This document shows positions 14,401 through 24,595 of a stretch of DNA of 64,000 nucleotides, one piece after another. Where the stretch lies: the NCBI RefSeq assembly GCF_018143015.1, contig NC_054756.1, positions 31,121,940-31,185,939 on the forward strand, read 5' to 3'. Positions within the stretch are counted from its first letter, which is position 1; every line of letters begins with the position of its first letter. The stretch is from Lytechinus variegatus. Its lineage: Eukaryota; Echinodermata; Echinoidea; Temnopleuroida; Toxopneustidae. The position numbers and the translations under genes are program-made. Under the pieces are notes generated by a model, which was given only the letters and a program-made list of their open reading frames with translations, had not been told where the DNA came from and ran no database searches.

Positions 14401-16583
14401 ACCGCCGATTGCAATATTTGAAAAAGAAAACTCCATCTACCGGGACCGCCGTTTTGCTGTTGATAAGTCCGTCGATAATTCATCAAAAACTAATACAGGA
14501 ACACGGGTCAGATTCGGACAGCGACTTCAAAGTCATTTGTAGAAGGCTAAACAGTAAGTTCTATAACAATTTTCTTTGATTTATTTCTCAAATTGTCTCA
14601 AAATGTTAGATGTCGGTGTACTGCCACGACCACTGCACTGCCACCGCCATTGCCCCGTTGGCGCTGGCCGCTGCTCTACTTGCCGGGACGTGGCTATGGC
14701 GATAGGGAGTGCTTATGCTTTGTGTTGGCTGAGTTTAGCTCGGCGAGCATTGAATAGATTAGTAATTCGCTCATATTGCCTGATGTTTATTGTCAATGTT
14801 TTACAAAAACCATCTCTGAATACGTTGAATTCACGAATGAATGATTTGTTAATCTAATGTCAAGACTGTCAAAGCGTTAATTGTGAAACACTGCACAACG
14901 TTAATTCACTGAAATTGAAAACTTGCCGACAAATAGTGTTGGAATTAGGTCTATAATTTGTTGTTGTTGATAGATGTTGGTAAATGAGATAAAATGGAGG
15001 TGAAACATGGAAGGGGTCCTAAAGTTTAAAAAATGATAAAGGCTACGCAGCCCCTATAAAGTTACACTGTACCACTCATGGCACATATGGTGAAATGAGC
15101 ACTTTGTGTGTGGAACTGTGACTGGACATAGTGACAAACGATTCCTATTCAATTTTTCTACAGAGGCTGCAATAATTATGCAGTGGCGCTAATGCAGTTT
15201 TGCACCGGCCGATTACCAGCATACCTCATCACCAAAATTTGTTCCCAAATGTCATGACAGGTCTCTCAGTCACATTTCGATGTTAATACCACAACGAACA
15301 ATTGTCCATAGACTGTGTACAACGGATAGATCGTCTCCGCACAGCGAATCGAAGACCGCTGATTGGTCAATCGCGCAGATCACGTCATGACCACGTGGTC
15401 CCAAAAATAATTCCTTCGGACTGCGTGCGGAAGTATCGATAGCGATAACGATATCCGGTCACTTTGTGTACGCCGTAAATAGTTTTGGTTCGTGATCGGA
15501 TCGCTCCGGTATTGATAGAAAATTATCGAAACTCTGCAATTTCATGCATATTCAGGCGACGCTCCGAAACCCGGAAGCCAATTGACTTTGTGCACGTTGC
15601 GATAGACTCTACAAATTCCAACGAACACGATGGCATATAGACGCTAATTCGTAATATTTTGACGGAAAAGCAAGAAGTAATCGAAATTTGCTTACCTGTG
15701 CAGTATCGGTGAGAAAATAGATCCTCCGAGAATACCTTTCATAATTCATATAAAATACGGGAAAGTGAAATTCTAGGTCGATTTTGGTACGAGGTGATAG
15801 AGAATTGCACACTTGTTTTGGTGGAATTCTGTGTGAGGAAATAAAAGGCTTGCACTGCGCATGCTTACTATATTTTCATTCATAAATTGGTTCTCGGCAG
15901 GGGCTGGATGACGTCATGTAATAAGCAAAACTGTACACGACCGCTACGTTCACGCTCCGCTATCTGTTGTACACAGTTGTTCGTTGTGAATACCACCGCT
16001 TTTCAAAATATCTGGAACGGCTGTATTTAGTCTTCGATCTCGACGCGTTGATCTAATCCGTAGACATCACTTCGCGGATTGCTTGGATTCGCTGTAATGT
16101 TTATTGGGACTGAAGCTAGCGAACAAATGATGTTTACATGTGGCGAACAAACAGCCAACATGCCGCATGCGAATCTTTTGGTCGCATAACTTCGGTCCAT
16201 ATCAACATGACGGCAAATCCAAGCGATCCGCAATATTTTGAAAAATGTGTGTAGACAATTTCTGGTGGGGAGTTTTGCTCGCATTTGGCTTGTGTGAAAC
16301 TTGTGAAGCATTAATGCGGGAGGATATTATTAGATCTTTTCATGGGGCTAGGCATATCAATTTTTAAAGTAAATTTTATCCCTTTTTTAAGTTTGTCCTG
16401 TGATCACATTTTATCTGTTTTTATTTATTTACTGATCAAAACTTGCCTAAAACAATGTCTGGAATTCATCCACTGGCATATGATTTTCCATGAACGGATC
16501 CATGATTTCTCAAAGGGGGTAGTGGGGCAGATTTTCCCCAAGGAAACTTTAAATAACAAGCAAACCAAAAAAGAGATCCTCTT
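11500..16583. repeat. Second copy of the element's left ~5.1 kb
   Basis: This corresponds to 6,328-11,417 throughout, including the CCCTTATA end, the ATGGT array, the purine tract and all interior landmarks (for example TGTTCCAAGAAGATATTGGC at about 8,259 and 13,413). The differences are few, and a large share of them are single-base indels. Copy 2 continues past 16,583 into the single-copy right part of the element, whereas copy 1 breaks off into the patchwork junction. Confidence 0.93.
11521..12880 (+). repeat. ATGGT-rich subterminal tandem repeat, copy 2
   Basis: Same 21-bp subunits in a period of about 109 bp as at 6,349-7,720, in the same unit order, but with several small deletions (for example GTGATCAG where copy 1 has GTGTATCAG near 7,295). 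It is part of the 5.1-kb duplication. Confidence 0.92.
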
Positions 16584-16691
16584 GTATGAGACAATATTTT
16601 CAATATAAATATTTGCTGTAACTATCGAGGGGGGGGTGAACACTTGTGTAAGAAAGCCACATTTTTATCTTGCTCTCAAGGTGGGGGCACA

Positions 16692-16839
16692 GGGGTCCAT
16701 TGCAGAAAGAGTTGCGTTTAAACGCAGGTAAAAAATCAATCGCAAGTCCCAAATGCGCGCTGTTGATTGGTTGAAAATCAAGTTGCGCATGATATTTAGA
16801 GTTGCGATTTATTGCAACTCTAAATATACAACAGACTCC
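16692..16839. mobile_element. Short MITE-like inverted-repeat element
   Basis: The left side reads GGGGTCCATTGCAGAAAGAG then TTGCGTTTAAACGCA. The right side, reverse-complemented, reads GGAGTCTGTTGTATATTTAG then AGTTGCAATAAATCGCA. These form imperfect terminal inverted repeats of about 35 bp around a core of about 80 bp. It has the size and form of a MITE. No clear target duplication was seen, so the exact ends are uncertain. Confidence 0.55.
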
Positions 16840-17770
16840 AGGTCAAATGTGCCCACTTGGATCCGCTTCTGCGATTGTCAATACCAGGGAAATGGAATTT
16901 ATGTCATCGATTACCCTCCTTTTGAAAATTGCTGCTCTGGAAATTTGATTTCAGATGACATAGCTATTACTAGTATAAAGCATGCATAGTTATAATACAG
17001 CCTTGTCTGAACTAAGCTGAACAATATCACATTTCCTTATTGTTTTCCTGAATTCTGGGCTGATAATCAGAGATCCATGAAAAATATCTCTAAAATTAAA
17101 GTTCTAAGATCATTCTTTTTCTTTTACTATATTAGTATTCTATTTTTGCTTGTATCTGCATTCTGCACATACATGCAGATTTTACAACACTCAAATTGAT
17201 TTTATTTCATTTTCAAAGTTTGGACGACGGATACACTGGATGATAAGGTTAACCTTATAGTCCAGCCTTATCTGGGAGTGACACGACGGGTGTTGAACAC
17301 AGAAAACGTGCCCTGTACAAGAAAAGAATGGAGTTTATGAAAGGTATGTGTGTAAGAATTTTCTTCAGTAGGAAAAATTGCAAAGCTTCATGAGATAAAA
17401 CAGATTGTATTCCTGCAGTGGCATAGCTGAAAAAAAATCAGTATGTTGGCTGAGGGGGAGGGGTGGACACTTTGTCCTCAGGTATTCATTTGTTGTGGTA
17501 TTTGTCAGCATTGGGGCCTCCCATGAGATAATAGGTTATTTTCTTCCCATCTATGGTTAAACATAAATTTATTTATCATATTTTACAAAATGTTTTGTTG
17601 ATATTTGTTAATTGGTACCATTCAATTGAATGGTAGTGTATACTGCAAATTTCTCGATATTTAAAAAAATATATGAACTTCTAAAGAAAGCTTACACACA
17701 CGACAAGCATTGATGTTTTGAACCCTTAGCTAACATACTGTCCTTTGCATTGTTTTCATCCAATATTTCT
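16840..17770. other. Single-copy AT-rich sequence inside the element
   Basis: No gene was recognised. A short open stretch at about 17,230-17,342 ends at AAAG followed by GTATGTG, which resembles a splice donor. It is too short and too isolated to call as an exon. Confidence 0.5.
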
Positions 17771-17945
17771 TATTACAGCTTCAAGGAATTGATCCTGCCG
17801 GGTACCCATTCACTTCACCTGGGTCTAGTGCAGCACAGTGCGGATAAATTTTGGGCTGAAGGAAAACACACCATGGCTAGGACTCAAATTCATGACCCTC
17901 TGTTTGTAAGGTGAGAGTCAGAACCACTAGACCACGACATACCCA
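17771..17945 (-). mobile_element. tRNA-derived SINE
   Basis: Read on the minus strand, the head contains TGGTCTAGTGG (17,924-17,934), which fits the RNA polymerase III A box, and GAATTTGAGTCC (17,880-17,891), which fits a B box, spaced as in a tRNA gene. A body follows with GGGTACCCGGCAGGATC and a tail ending near CTTGAAGCTGTAATA. The arrangement matches the tRNA-derived SINEs I know from sea urchins and other echinoderms. It is nested inside the 15.4-kb element and, if the family is right, would be moved by a partner LINE that is not in this window. Confidence 0.75.
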
Positions 17946-18054
17946 AGCTGATGTTATATCCCCACTTGTTCTTTTGTATTTTATTACAAGAAGTCGTGCT
18001 TATTTACACTTTGTCCTCCGAGAACTCTAAAAAATGGAGTGAAAATTTATTTCA

Positions 18055-18622
18055 AAGACATGTCCACCCTAACAAAAAGTTGATTTGATTAAAAAGAGAA
18101 AAATCAAACATAAAAATCGGATGAAAAATAAGAAAGGTATGACATTTTTAAGTTTCACTCAATTTCACTTAATAGTTATATGCATATCCTGGTCGGTATG
18201 CAAATGAGGGAACTGATGACATCACTCATTCACTTTTCTTTTGTTTTTTTAAATATGAAATATAATTTTCTCCCCATTGACCTATGAAATAAAGTTTTAT
18301 TTCTCACTGAACATGTGGAGTTACCATTGCTTAACATTATTTGGTTCAGTCCAGTTGGTCCTTATTGTCAAATCTGTAAAATTTGAAATATTGTAGAATT
18401 CAAACAATGAAAAACAAAACAAAAAGTGAGGGACATCATCGATTCTCTCATATGCATGTGGGTAAATTGTGCATATAACTATTTTGTGAAATATAAGCGA
18501 AATTTCAAAATGTCATAACTTTCTTATTTTGCATCCGATTTTGATGAAATATTTTGCATGATGCTTGCCTGATTTTTCTCTGTTGATTCAAAACAACCTT
18601 TTCTGTGGTGGACTTGACCTTT
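18055..18622. mobile_element. MITE with long inverted repeats (~570 bp, echinoderm type)
   Basis: The left arm (TGTCCACCCTAACAAAAAGTTG, AAATCGGATGAAAAATAAGA, AAGGTATGACATTTTTAAG) is mirrored by the right arm read in reverse (GTCCACCACAGAAAAGGTTG, AAATCGGATGCAAAATAAGA, AAGTTATGACATTTTGAAA). The inverted repeats are well over 100 bp. The outer AAGGTCAAGTCCACC and the inner ATCGGATG...ATAAGAAAG...TATGACATTTT are landmarks of a very common palindromic element in echinoderm genomes. Non-coding; this copy is diverged. Confidence 0.75.
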
Positions 18623-18778
18623 AATGTGAAGATATGCATTGCTGGAAATAATGATATGATACTTGGGACATATCATACACACATGTATGAAAATATTAAA
18701 TAATTATGATTTCATTTTATACAATAAGCCTAGCAAATATTCCTGACGATCATGTGTACATTAGGTTAATTTTTACCA

Positions 18779-19135
18779 AAATATTGTTAAAATTTCAAAT
18801 TCAATAACTTTGTTATTATTAGATGTTAATGAAATTTTCAGCATGATGCTTTTCTGATTCATTCTCTCCTTACCAAAATCTGCCATTTTCTCATGCTTTC
18901 TTTCTATGGTCCCCTTCATTCTCCTTATAACTATTTCATGTGTAAAATGTAACCGGTCGTCCAACCCATTTGATTGGAGGGCTAGAGGTACTCGAGACTG
19001 AAAGTTATGTGATACAATTCAAAGTGTACATCAGACAAACAAAAAGCACTGAAAATTTCATCAAAATTTGTTGCGGATTAACGAAGTTATGACGAATTAA
19101 AGTTGTTATTTTTTGGTAAAACTGTTCTCTTCAAG
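18779..19135. mobile_element. Diverged inverted-repeat element (MITE-like)
   Basis: The segment TTTCAAATTCAATAACTTTG... GAAATTTTCAGCATGATGCTTTT at about 18,793-18,854 is mirrored by AAAAAGCACTGAAAATTTCATC...CGAAGTTATGACGAATTAAAG at about 19,041-19,105. This gives an imperfect hairpin of about 60 bp per arm. It resembles the neighbouring echinoderm MITE in style but is a separate, more decayed copy. Ends are approximate. Confidence 0.5.
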
Positions 19136-19504
19136 TCCTCGTGAATATACAAAATCACAATTTATATATTTTTTGTATTATATGAATTCAAATTTTGTCC
19201 AAGCTAGGTTGTAAAAACTTACAATTGACTACTGATTCTGTGTAAGACAATAATCATATTATTTCTCACACATAGTTGAGTTATTCATCTGATTCAGCAC
19301 AGCAAAATTAGACAGAAAAGAAATAAGTGGGTATCTTGTATATATTATTTTCTATATATTTTGCAAAAAGAGGTCTCTATTTTTTATGTTTTTTAGTGTT
19401 CCAAATTGAATAATTTTCTTTCCCTATTTTCATTATATTTTCTTTCTATGTGTGATATATTATTTATTTCTTAATTTATCTTTATTGTATTTATGATAAA
19501 CTTT

Positions 19505-20056
19505 TGGCGTGTTTCTACAGTAAATCATTAAAAACAGTTTATCTTTTCCGGACTCGAATAACCATATCGCTCTTAAACCAAGCTGTTTCTACAGACCAAA
19601 TAATCTGATCAACTTGCATTTCGCTTCGCAAATACGGCAGAAATCGGAAAATTCAAACTATAACATCAACATTGCATTTTGGTATGTCAAAAATTGCATC
19701 TCGTTAGGAAAATTTTCAAAATTCATGGTACATCTCACTCATTGTAGCAGGTATATATGTTTCGCGATCAGCTGGCGAGATTAAACAGGCCAGAATATAT
19801 GTATACTGTGAGATCGCACTTCTGGGTTCAAGCACTTAAGCCAGACATGAATGCTATTTTGCCCCATGTTTACAGAAAAGTTAAACGGATTAACATGGCA
19901 ATAACCACCTCTCAAAGATGGTTATGTGAAACCATATTTTGCGCGATGCAATTAATCAATTAACCACATCGCATCTATTTCTACAGGAAACTTATCCAGG
20001 ATTCTGGATACTTAGGCGGGTAATACTTTTTAACAATTCTTTGTAGAAACACGCCA
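19505..20056. mobile_element. 552-bp non-autonomous DNA element with ~30-bp TIRs
   Basis: The left end TGGCGTGTTTCTACAGTAAA then TCATTAAAAA pairs with the right end, reverse-complemented TGGCGTGTTTCTACAAAGAA then TTGTTAAAAA. The first 15 bases match perfectly. It is flanked by TT on both sides, which may be part of a target duplication. The internal open frame (19,757-19,963) has no recognisable domain. I cannot assign a superfamily. Confidence 0.7.
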
Positions 20057-20821
20057 TTGATATATCTTTTTAGGTGAAAAGAAAAAAAAGAACAATTTGG
20101 GGGACGGGGGTACTATTTCCCCCCCCCTTTTGAGATATTTCATTTCTTCTAGGTGTGGTACCCTTTATTCATTTGGCCATGTGAAGGCTATCGCACATTT
20201 TGAGTTTAATCTTCGAAATTTGGTGTTCATTAGTTTGTTGTCCAAATTCTGTCTTGCATGTAAATTCGTTTATAGGAAGATTAACATAATACCTATGTGG
20301 AGTGCAATCATTGATCTCTTGTAGTGTCGCGCAGTCACATGTATTCATAATATGGTGCTTTTATACCATTCCTGTCAATACTCTTTTGTACTTGAACTTA
20401 TTAGTAAAAAAATGTTTATTAATATTGTTGAAAGCAATTCACACAACAGATTTAACATCAAGTATCAGATTTGTATGCAGAACAGTGGTTTTGCCAAGTA
20501 CTCAATCCATGTAAAAAGCAATAAGAGAGAACAGGTTTATTCTTGGAAATGTTAGTCTTCATTTGTTGTGTTTTTCAATCAAACTCGATCTGTCTTGATA
20601 CATGTTTATTTTTTTCATAACAAGATTGACAGAGATATCAACGAGTAGCTAAGTCATATATATTAATAACTTATGTGCTTTAATTATAAAGTCTATACTT
20701 GTGAATACTCTGTGCCATTTATGCTGTACTTAAACTTCTTATAGTAAAAGCATTTTAATGACGTTCTTGAAATAACTGCTTTAATTATTTTTCTTGTGTA
20801 TACTTATTCCATTATTAAGCC
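20057..20821. other. AT-rich single-copy stretch, nothing recognised
   Basis: Overlapping short frames at 20,097-20,324, 20,302-20,514 and 20,352-20,555 encode no recognisable motif and lie in AT-rich sequence. No RNA gene or repeat was identified. Confidence 0.5.
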
Positions 20822-21745
20822 TACCATTAACCCCAGATATATGCTGTACACCATTGGTCTACCATTCACTGTACTTTATTGGCTTACTATACATTGCACA
20901 TCTTTGTTCTACTGTCTACCATTGGTCTACCATTGAATGTACACTTGTGGTCTATAGTGTATGACCAATGGTGTTATTTGAATGGTTGACTAATAGTATA
21001 GAGTGTATGGTATGACAGTATTGTATGGTAAATGGTAGGTCAATGGTGTACAGTGTATGGTAAGCCAATGTTGTATGGTGTATGGTAAGCCTACGGTGTA
21101 CGGTGAATAGTAGTATGGTGTATGGTAGGCCAATGGTGTACTGTAAATGGTAGGTCAATGGTGTACGGTGTATGGTAGAATGGTGTAAAGTGAATGGTCA
21201 ATCAATGGTGAACGGTGTATGGTGTACGGCGAATGGTAGTTGAATGGTGAGCGATGAATGGTACACGAATGGTGTACGTTGAATGGTACGCGAATGGTGT
21301 ACGGTCAATGGTACGCGAATGGTGTACAGTGTATGGTATGCGGATGGTGAATGGTACATGAATGGTGTATGGTCAATGGTAGGCGAATGGTGTATGGTGA
21401 AAGGCAATTGGTAGGCCAATGGTGTCCAGTGAATGGTGGCTGAATGGTAAATGGTAGGCCAGTGAATGGTGGCTGAATGGTGAATGGTGGTCAATGGTAA
21501 ACCTGTCTATAGTGGCCATATGGTAGATGAATGGTGAATGGTGTTTGATCAATGGTATATGAATGGTAAATGGTGCTCATGAATATGGTAATAGTAACGT
21601 CCGAATTATTTAAATTAGTTTGAATGGTATACCATTGAGGCTTGAATGGTATACCATTGGTGTATGGTGGGTGCTGTGCGAATGGTATTCCAATGGTATA
21701 TCAATGGTGTATGATAAATGGTAGTCAATGGTATACCATTCAATT
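20822..21745. repeat. ATGGT-type repeats at the right end, with an orientation switch
   Basis: From about 20,822 to 20,945 the motif is in ACCATT orientation (TACCATTAACC, ACCATTGGTCTACCATT). From about 20,950 to 21,745 it is AATGGT (GGTGTACGGTGAATGGTACG, GAATGGTGTATGGT and similar units of about 20-24 bp). The motif is shared with the left-end arrays, though the units differ. Reading frames across it, such as 21,198-21,494 on the minus strand, are repeat artefacts. Confidence 0.85.
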
Positions 21746-21758
21746 TTTTTTATAAGGG
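21734..21758 (-). repeat. Right terminal inverted repeat of the 15.4-kb element
   Basis: It ends in TATAAGGG directly before TAGAAGG of the 5S spacer. Read inward it is CCCTTATA, then an A-run, then TTGAATGGTAT, matching the left terminus. Confidence 0.75.
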
Positions 21759-22117
21759 TAGAAGGAGATGGATGGAGTATCAAGTGGACGTCCTAGTGAA
21801 CGAGCGAGCGACCAAACAAATAGACAAAAAATGGAGGATCAATCAGCTATTTCGTTTTCCATCATGCAGACAACAAGGAGGGAACGGGTGGGTAAAACAA
21901 GAAATCTTCTATTCGTCCTCGTGGTTTCTTTCTTATTTCTTTTTTGGTTTGTCTTTTTTTCCTGCTCTGTCAAGAAGGAGACGGGAAAAGAAGAGAGGCA
22001 AAAGTGATACTATAAGGAAAGCATTCTTTAAACGAATAGAAGCGAAGAAACGAACAAAGAGGCACTTCATAGAAAATAAAATAAAATAAATAAATAGATG
22101 AATTGAAAATGAAAAAA
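21759..22117 (-). other. 5S rDNA intergenic spacer, right part after the insertion
   Basis: The sequence resumes at TAGAAGGAGATGGATGGAG and matches the spacer next to the 3' end of intact 5S genes (for example 52,827-53,184), up to the A-run that is the minus-strand T-run terminator. Together with 5,417-6,327 it makes one full-length spacer. The open frames in it (such as 21,718-22,089) recur in every spacer copy only because the array is homogenised. Confidence 0.92.
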
Positions 22118-22141
22118 GCCTACAACACCCGGTACTCCCAG
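22118..22141 (-). pseudogene. 5S rRNA stump (last ~24 nt only)
   Basis: GCCTACAACACCCGGTACTC then CCAG matches the 3' end of the 5S gene with one substitution and then breaks into the E unit. About 95 nt of the gene are gone, including the whole internal control region that TFIIIA binds, and the upstream flank is gone too. It cannot be transcribed as a 5S gene. The bases TCCCAG are shared by the 5S gene and the start of the E unit, so the join may have used microhomology. Confidence 0.9.
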
Positions 22142-22179
22142 CGAATGTTTCGGCCTGGTACTAGAGCTGGCCGATTTCT

Positions 22180-22310
22180 TGGCCAACTGTCCAATCACTA
22201 TGCCTCGTCAGCCGGCTGAGTTGGCCATCAGAGCTCTCTCATTGGCCTAATGGCGATCACTGAGAATGTGGGCGTCGCCAGAGTTGGCCAACAGACCAAT
22301 CACGTTGTCT
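22180..22310 (+). promoter_or_regulatory. CCAAT-box cluster, promoter-like
   Basis: CCAAT occurs at 22,191 and 22,296 on the plus strand and as ATTGG at 22,241, spaced about 50 and 55 bp apart. TTGGCCA palindromes occur three times (about 22,180, 22,221 and 22,284). Regularly spaced CCAAT boxes are typical of NF-Y-bound promoters of cell-cycle genes. It lies some 200 bp upstream of an exon-like segment ending in a GTGAGT donor. The same segment starts every E unit. Whether it is active is not shown by the sequence. Confidence 0.4.
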
Positions 22311-23200
22311 CGTTGTCCGACTGGACATGAATATTTATGATTACCTCACCGCTACGTCACCGTAAAATATGAATATTCATCTCTTCGGCGGAACCTTCGA
22401 ATTCACTGCCAAATCGAGCACTGTTTCATCGATAAATCCACCCTTTTGAGGACTTTTGGATGTTGTTTACATATGGACGTGGAAATTGTGATCATTCTTC
22501 GCATGTATGGTGAGTAGAAACGTATAAGTTGCTATATTTGTTGAAAAATGAGATGAAATGAGTGCTCTGCTGAAATGTACGGAAGCTCCACGGAGCCAGC
22601 CCGCTACGCTCCCGGTCAAATCCTTTGGGTTTCCGTGGGTGTTCAAGGAGTAGATTCAGCTTGATTGCAAGCAATTTAAGAGTGATATCGCTTGTAATAT
22701 GGCTTCTGGATTAAAAAGAAACATTCATAGTACATCTTGACTCATGGTGATATTTGAATTTATGTGTCAAAGGTCCCCTTGCTCATGACAAGTTTCACTA
22801 TTTGCTTAAATTTTGTTAAAACGAGATGAAAAGTTGTTCCGCAGAAATGTGCGGAAGCTCCATGGAGCTGCTAGCCCGCTACACCCCCGGTCAAATTATC
22901 TGGGTTTCTGGGGGTGTTCACAATATAGTAACCCCCTCTTTACATGTAAATATGTCTGTACTTTACTGTAGTTCAGCCTAATTACGATACATGAATTTGT
23001 ACGATGGCTTTAATTACAAATAGCCTAGCTACCTAGATCTTTGTTTTTAAAACCGAGCCATTCAGGATGCTCCGTAGAGTTGCAGACTAATCAGTAATGC
23101 GTACGATGGTAAACAGGAAATTCAAACTAGGCATGTAGATAATTTTTTTGTTCTAATTTAAACTAACGTTGGGCGTGTACACATTTTTTTTTCCATGTAG

Positions 23201-23350
23201 ATACCATGGTGCTGTACAGTATACACACACCCAGACTGTGGGATCTGGTACGTCAAACTTGACCAGGCATCGTAAAATCCACAATGACAGGATGCACCAT
23301 CCACAGCGTCAACGTCAGCAGATACCGTTGCTGCAGGGGAATGAACTGTG
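23201..23350 (+). other. Possible exon with a zinc-finger-like tail motif (E1)
   Basis: It is preceded by a T-rich tract and AG (TTTTCCATGTAG) and followed by GTGAGA; an alternative donor GTTAGT lies at 23,416. One frame reads GTSNLTRHRKIHND, which resembles the His-rich half of a BED or C2H2 zinc finger, but no Cys pair sits at the expected distance upstream. The reading frame stops at the alternative exon edge. It may be a remnant of a zinc-finger exon or coincidence. It is repeated unchanged in the other E units (for example 26,649-26,798, 29,982-30,131). Confidence 0.3.
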
Positions 23351-23885
23351 GTGAGACTAGACTCTGGTGAACTGCATCTCTGCGGAGCGGTATAGGATAT
23401 CGCCATGCATTCAAGGTTAGTGTGTCACTGTATTACACTCTTGATATGGTTAAAATTTAAACAAAAAGATACAGTAGTGATATACGTTATACAATAACGC
23501 ATTATTGATGTACATTGTAAACTGTATACACACAGTATACTGTAAACACCGTACACAGAATACTCTGTGTATATCACTGTATACATTGAAATACCTTAAA
23601 ACTGTACTGTACATTATTAATTATACACTGTATGTCACTATACACTGTAATGCATCGCTGCATTGATACAGTTGGAAGTTAAAACAAAACAAGATACATA
23701 CATACAGATGTCTTATATGCCTTTTGAGAAGCTAATGACTTTTCCCTGTTTATTTTTTTCTATCAGTGCATAGAGAAGGAGAGAGAGAAGGTTTGAGATT
23801 ATGGTGATGAAAGATGGCACTGAATGAAAGGATAATCATATTTATTTTATTTTCTATTCCCTCTCCCTATTTTATTTTTGTCCAG

Positions 23886-24085
23886 TGCTGGAAAATAACC
23901 AGAGAGCTGAAGAGGACAGTGCCAATGACGACGATGAGAGCATCATAGGTGATATGTCTGTCGCTGTGGACCTCATCGACAGTACGAATACCGAGGACTC
24001 TTGGAAGTGGAACGTCGATACCATGTTTCGAGTAGGCCCGAGACCTAAGCAATTTCATTCGGACCGATGGAACAGTACGATGTGA
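23886..24085 (+). other. Possible terminal exon encoding a short acidic peptide (E1)
   Basis: It is preceded by a long pyrimidine tract (TATTCCCTCTCCCTATTTTA then TTTTTGTCCAG). The open frame encodes about 65 residues with an acidic run (AEEDSANDDDES) and ends with a stop at 24,083-24,085. The phase matches a splice from the ATG-TAT-G before the donor at 22,510, which would give a product of about 68 aa. I do not recognise the sequence. It is identical or nearly so in all five E units (27,333-27,533; 30,666-30,866; 40,286-40,486; 43,751-43,951). Confidence 0.3.
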
Positions 24086-24595
24086 TGTTGTGCAACTATT
24101 GCGTTTAATGATTGAAATACGTTTTTCATCGTGCTACTCAGCATGGACCAGACGCGAGCCCTATTTACGCTATGTACCTGTAATGGTGCTTTTCACTCTG
24201 CTTCAGGAATCACACAGATATGCACATGTGGACGATGAATTGTTGATTGGAAAAAGACTGAACATTTTTCTCAATTGCCATGCTTATTTTGCAAATTTGT
24301 CATCAATTACACAATTTCTTACGGAAAGAAAGAACGCACTAATCCATGGCTCTACACAGTTGGGGGGGGGGGGGGTATGCTTTAGTGGTTGCCCCACCCC
24401 CCTCCTTTTGTGTATGGCCATGAATTTATTTGAATTAGTTTTGTACAGGTACATACATGAATACAGAAATCGATTATCAAAGAGTGACCGAAGCAAAGAT
24501 ATTTAATTAATTAAAAGATGAGAACACTGATGTAAATATTGCTTATGATTATTGATTTGATTTCCTCTCTTTAAAATTGATTGCATTATTGAATT

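Larger units (their letters stand above)
6328..21758. mobile_element. 15.4-kb insertion with short terminal inverted repeats and TA target duplication
   Basis: The left end reads CCCTTATAGAAA and the right end, read inward on the other strand, reads CCCTTATAAAAA. The similarity extends imperfectly to an AATGGTAT about 25 bp in. The element is flanked by TA on each side (6,326-6,327 and 21,759-21,760). Uninterrupted 5S spacers elsewhere in the window (for example near 38,168, 52,828, 54,236) have GGATTAGAAGG with a single TA, so they act as empty sites. A TA duplication is typical of Tc1/mariner-type DNA transposons, but no transposase is visible and the length is far above that family's norm. 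I infer a non-autonomous or composite DNA element. Contents: ATGGT-type tandem repeats just inside both ends, a directly duplicated left half of about 5.1 kb, and a single-copy right part with nested SINE and MITEs. Confidence 0.8.

Noticed and set aside
6328-21758. Polinton-type element, on account of the 15-kb size
   Set aside because: Terminal repeats are short, the target duplication is 2 bp instead of 6, and no capsid, polymerase or integrase gene is visible.
23201-23350. Confident zinc-finger gene call
   Set aside because: Only the His half of a finger-like motif is present; there is no Cys pair at the right spacing and no frame links it to the neighbouring exon-like segments.
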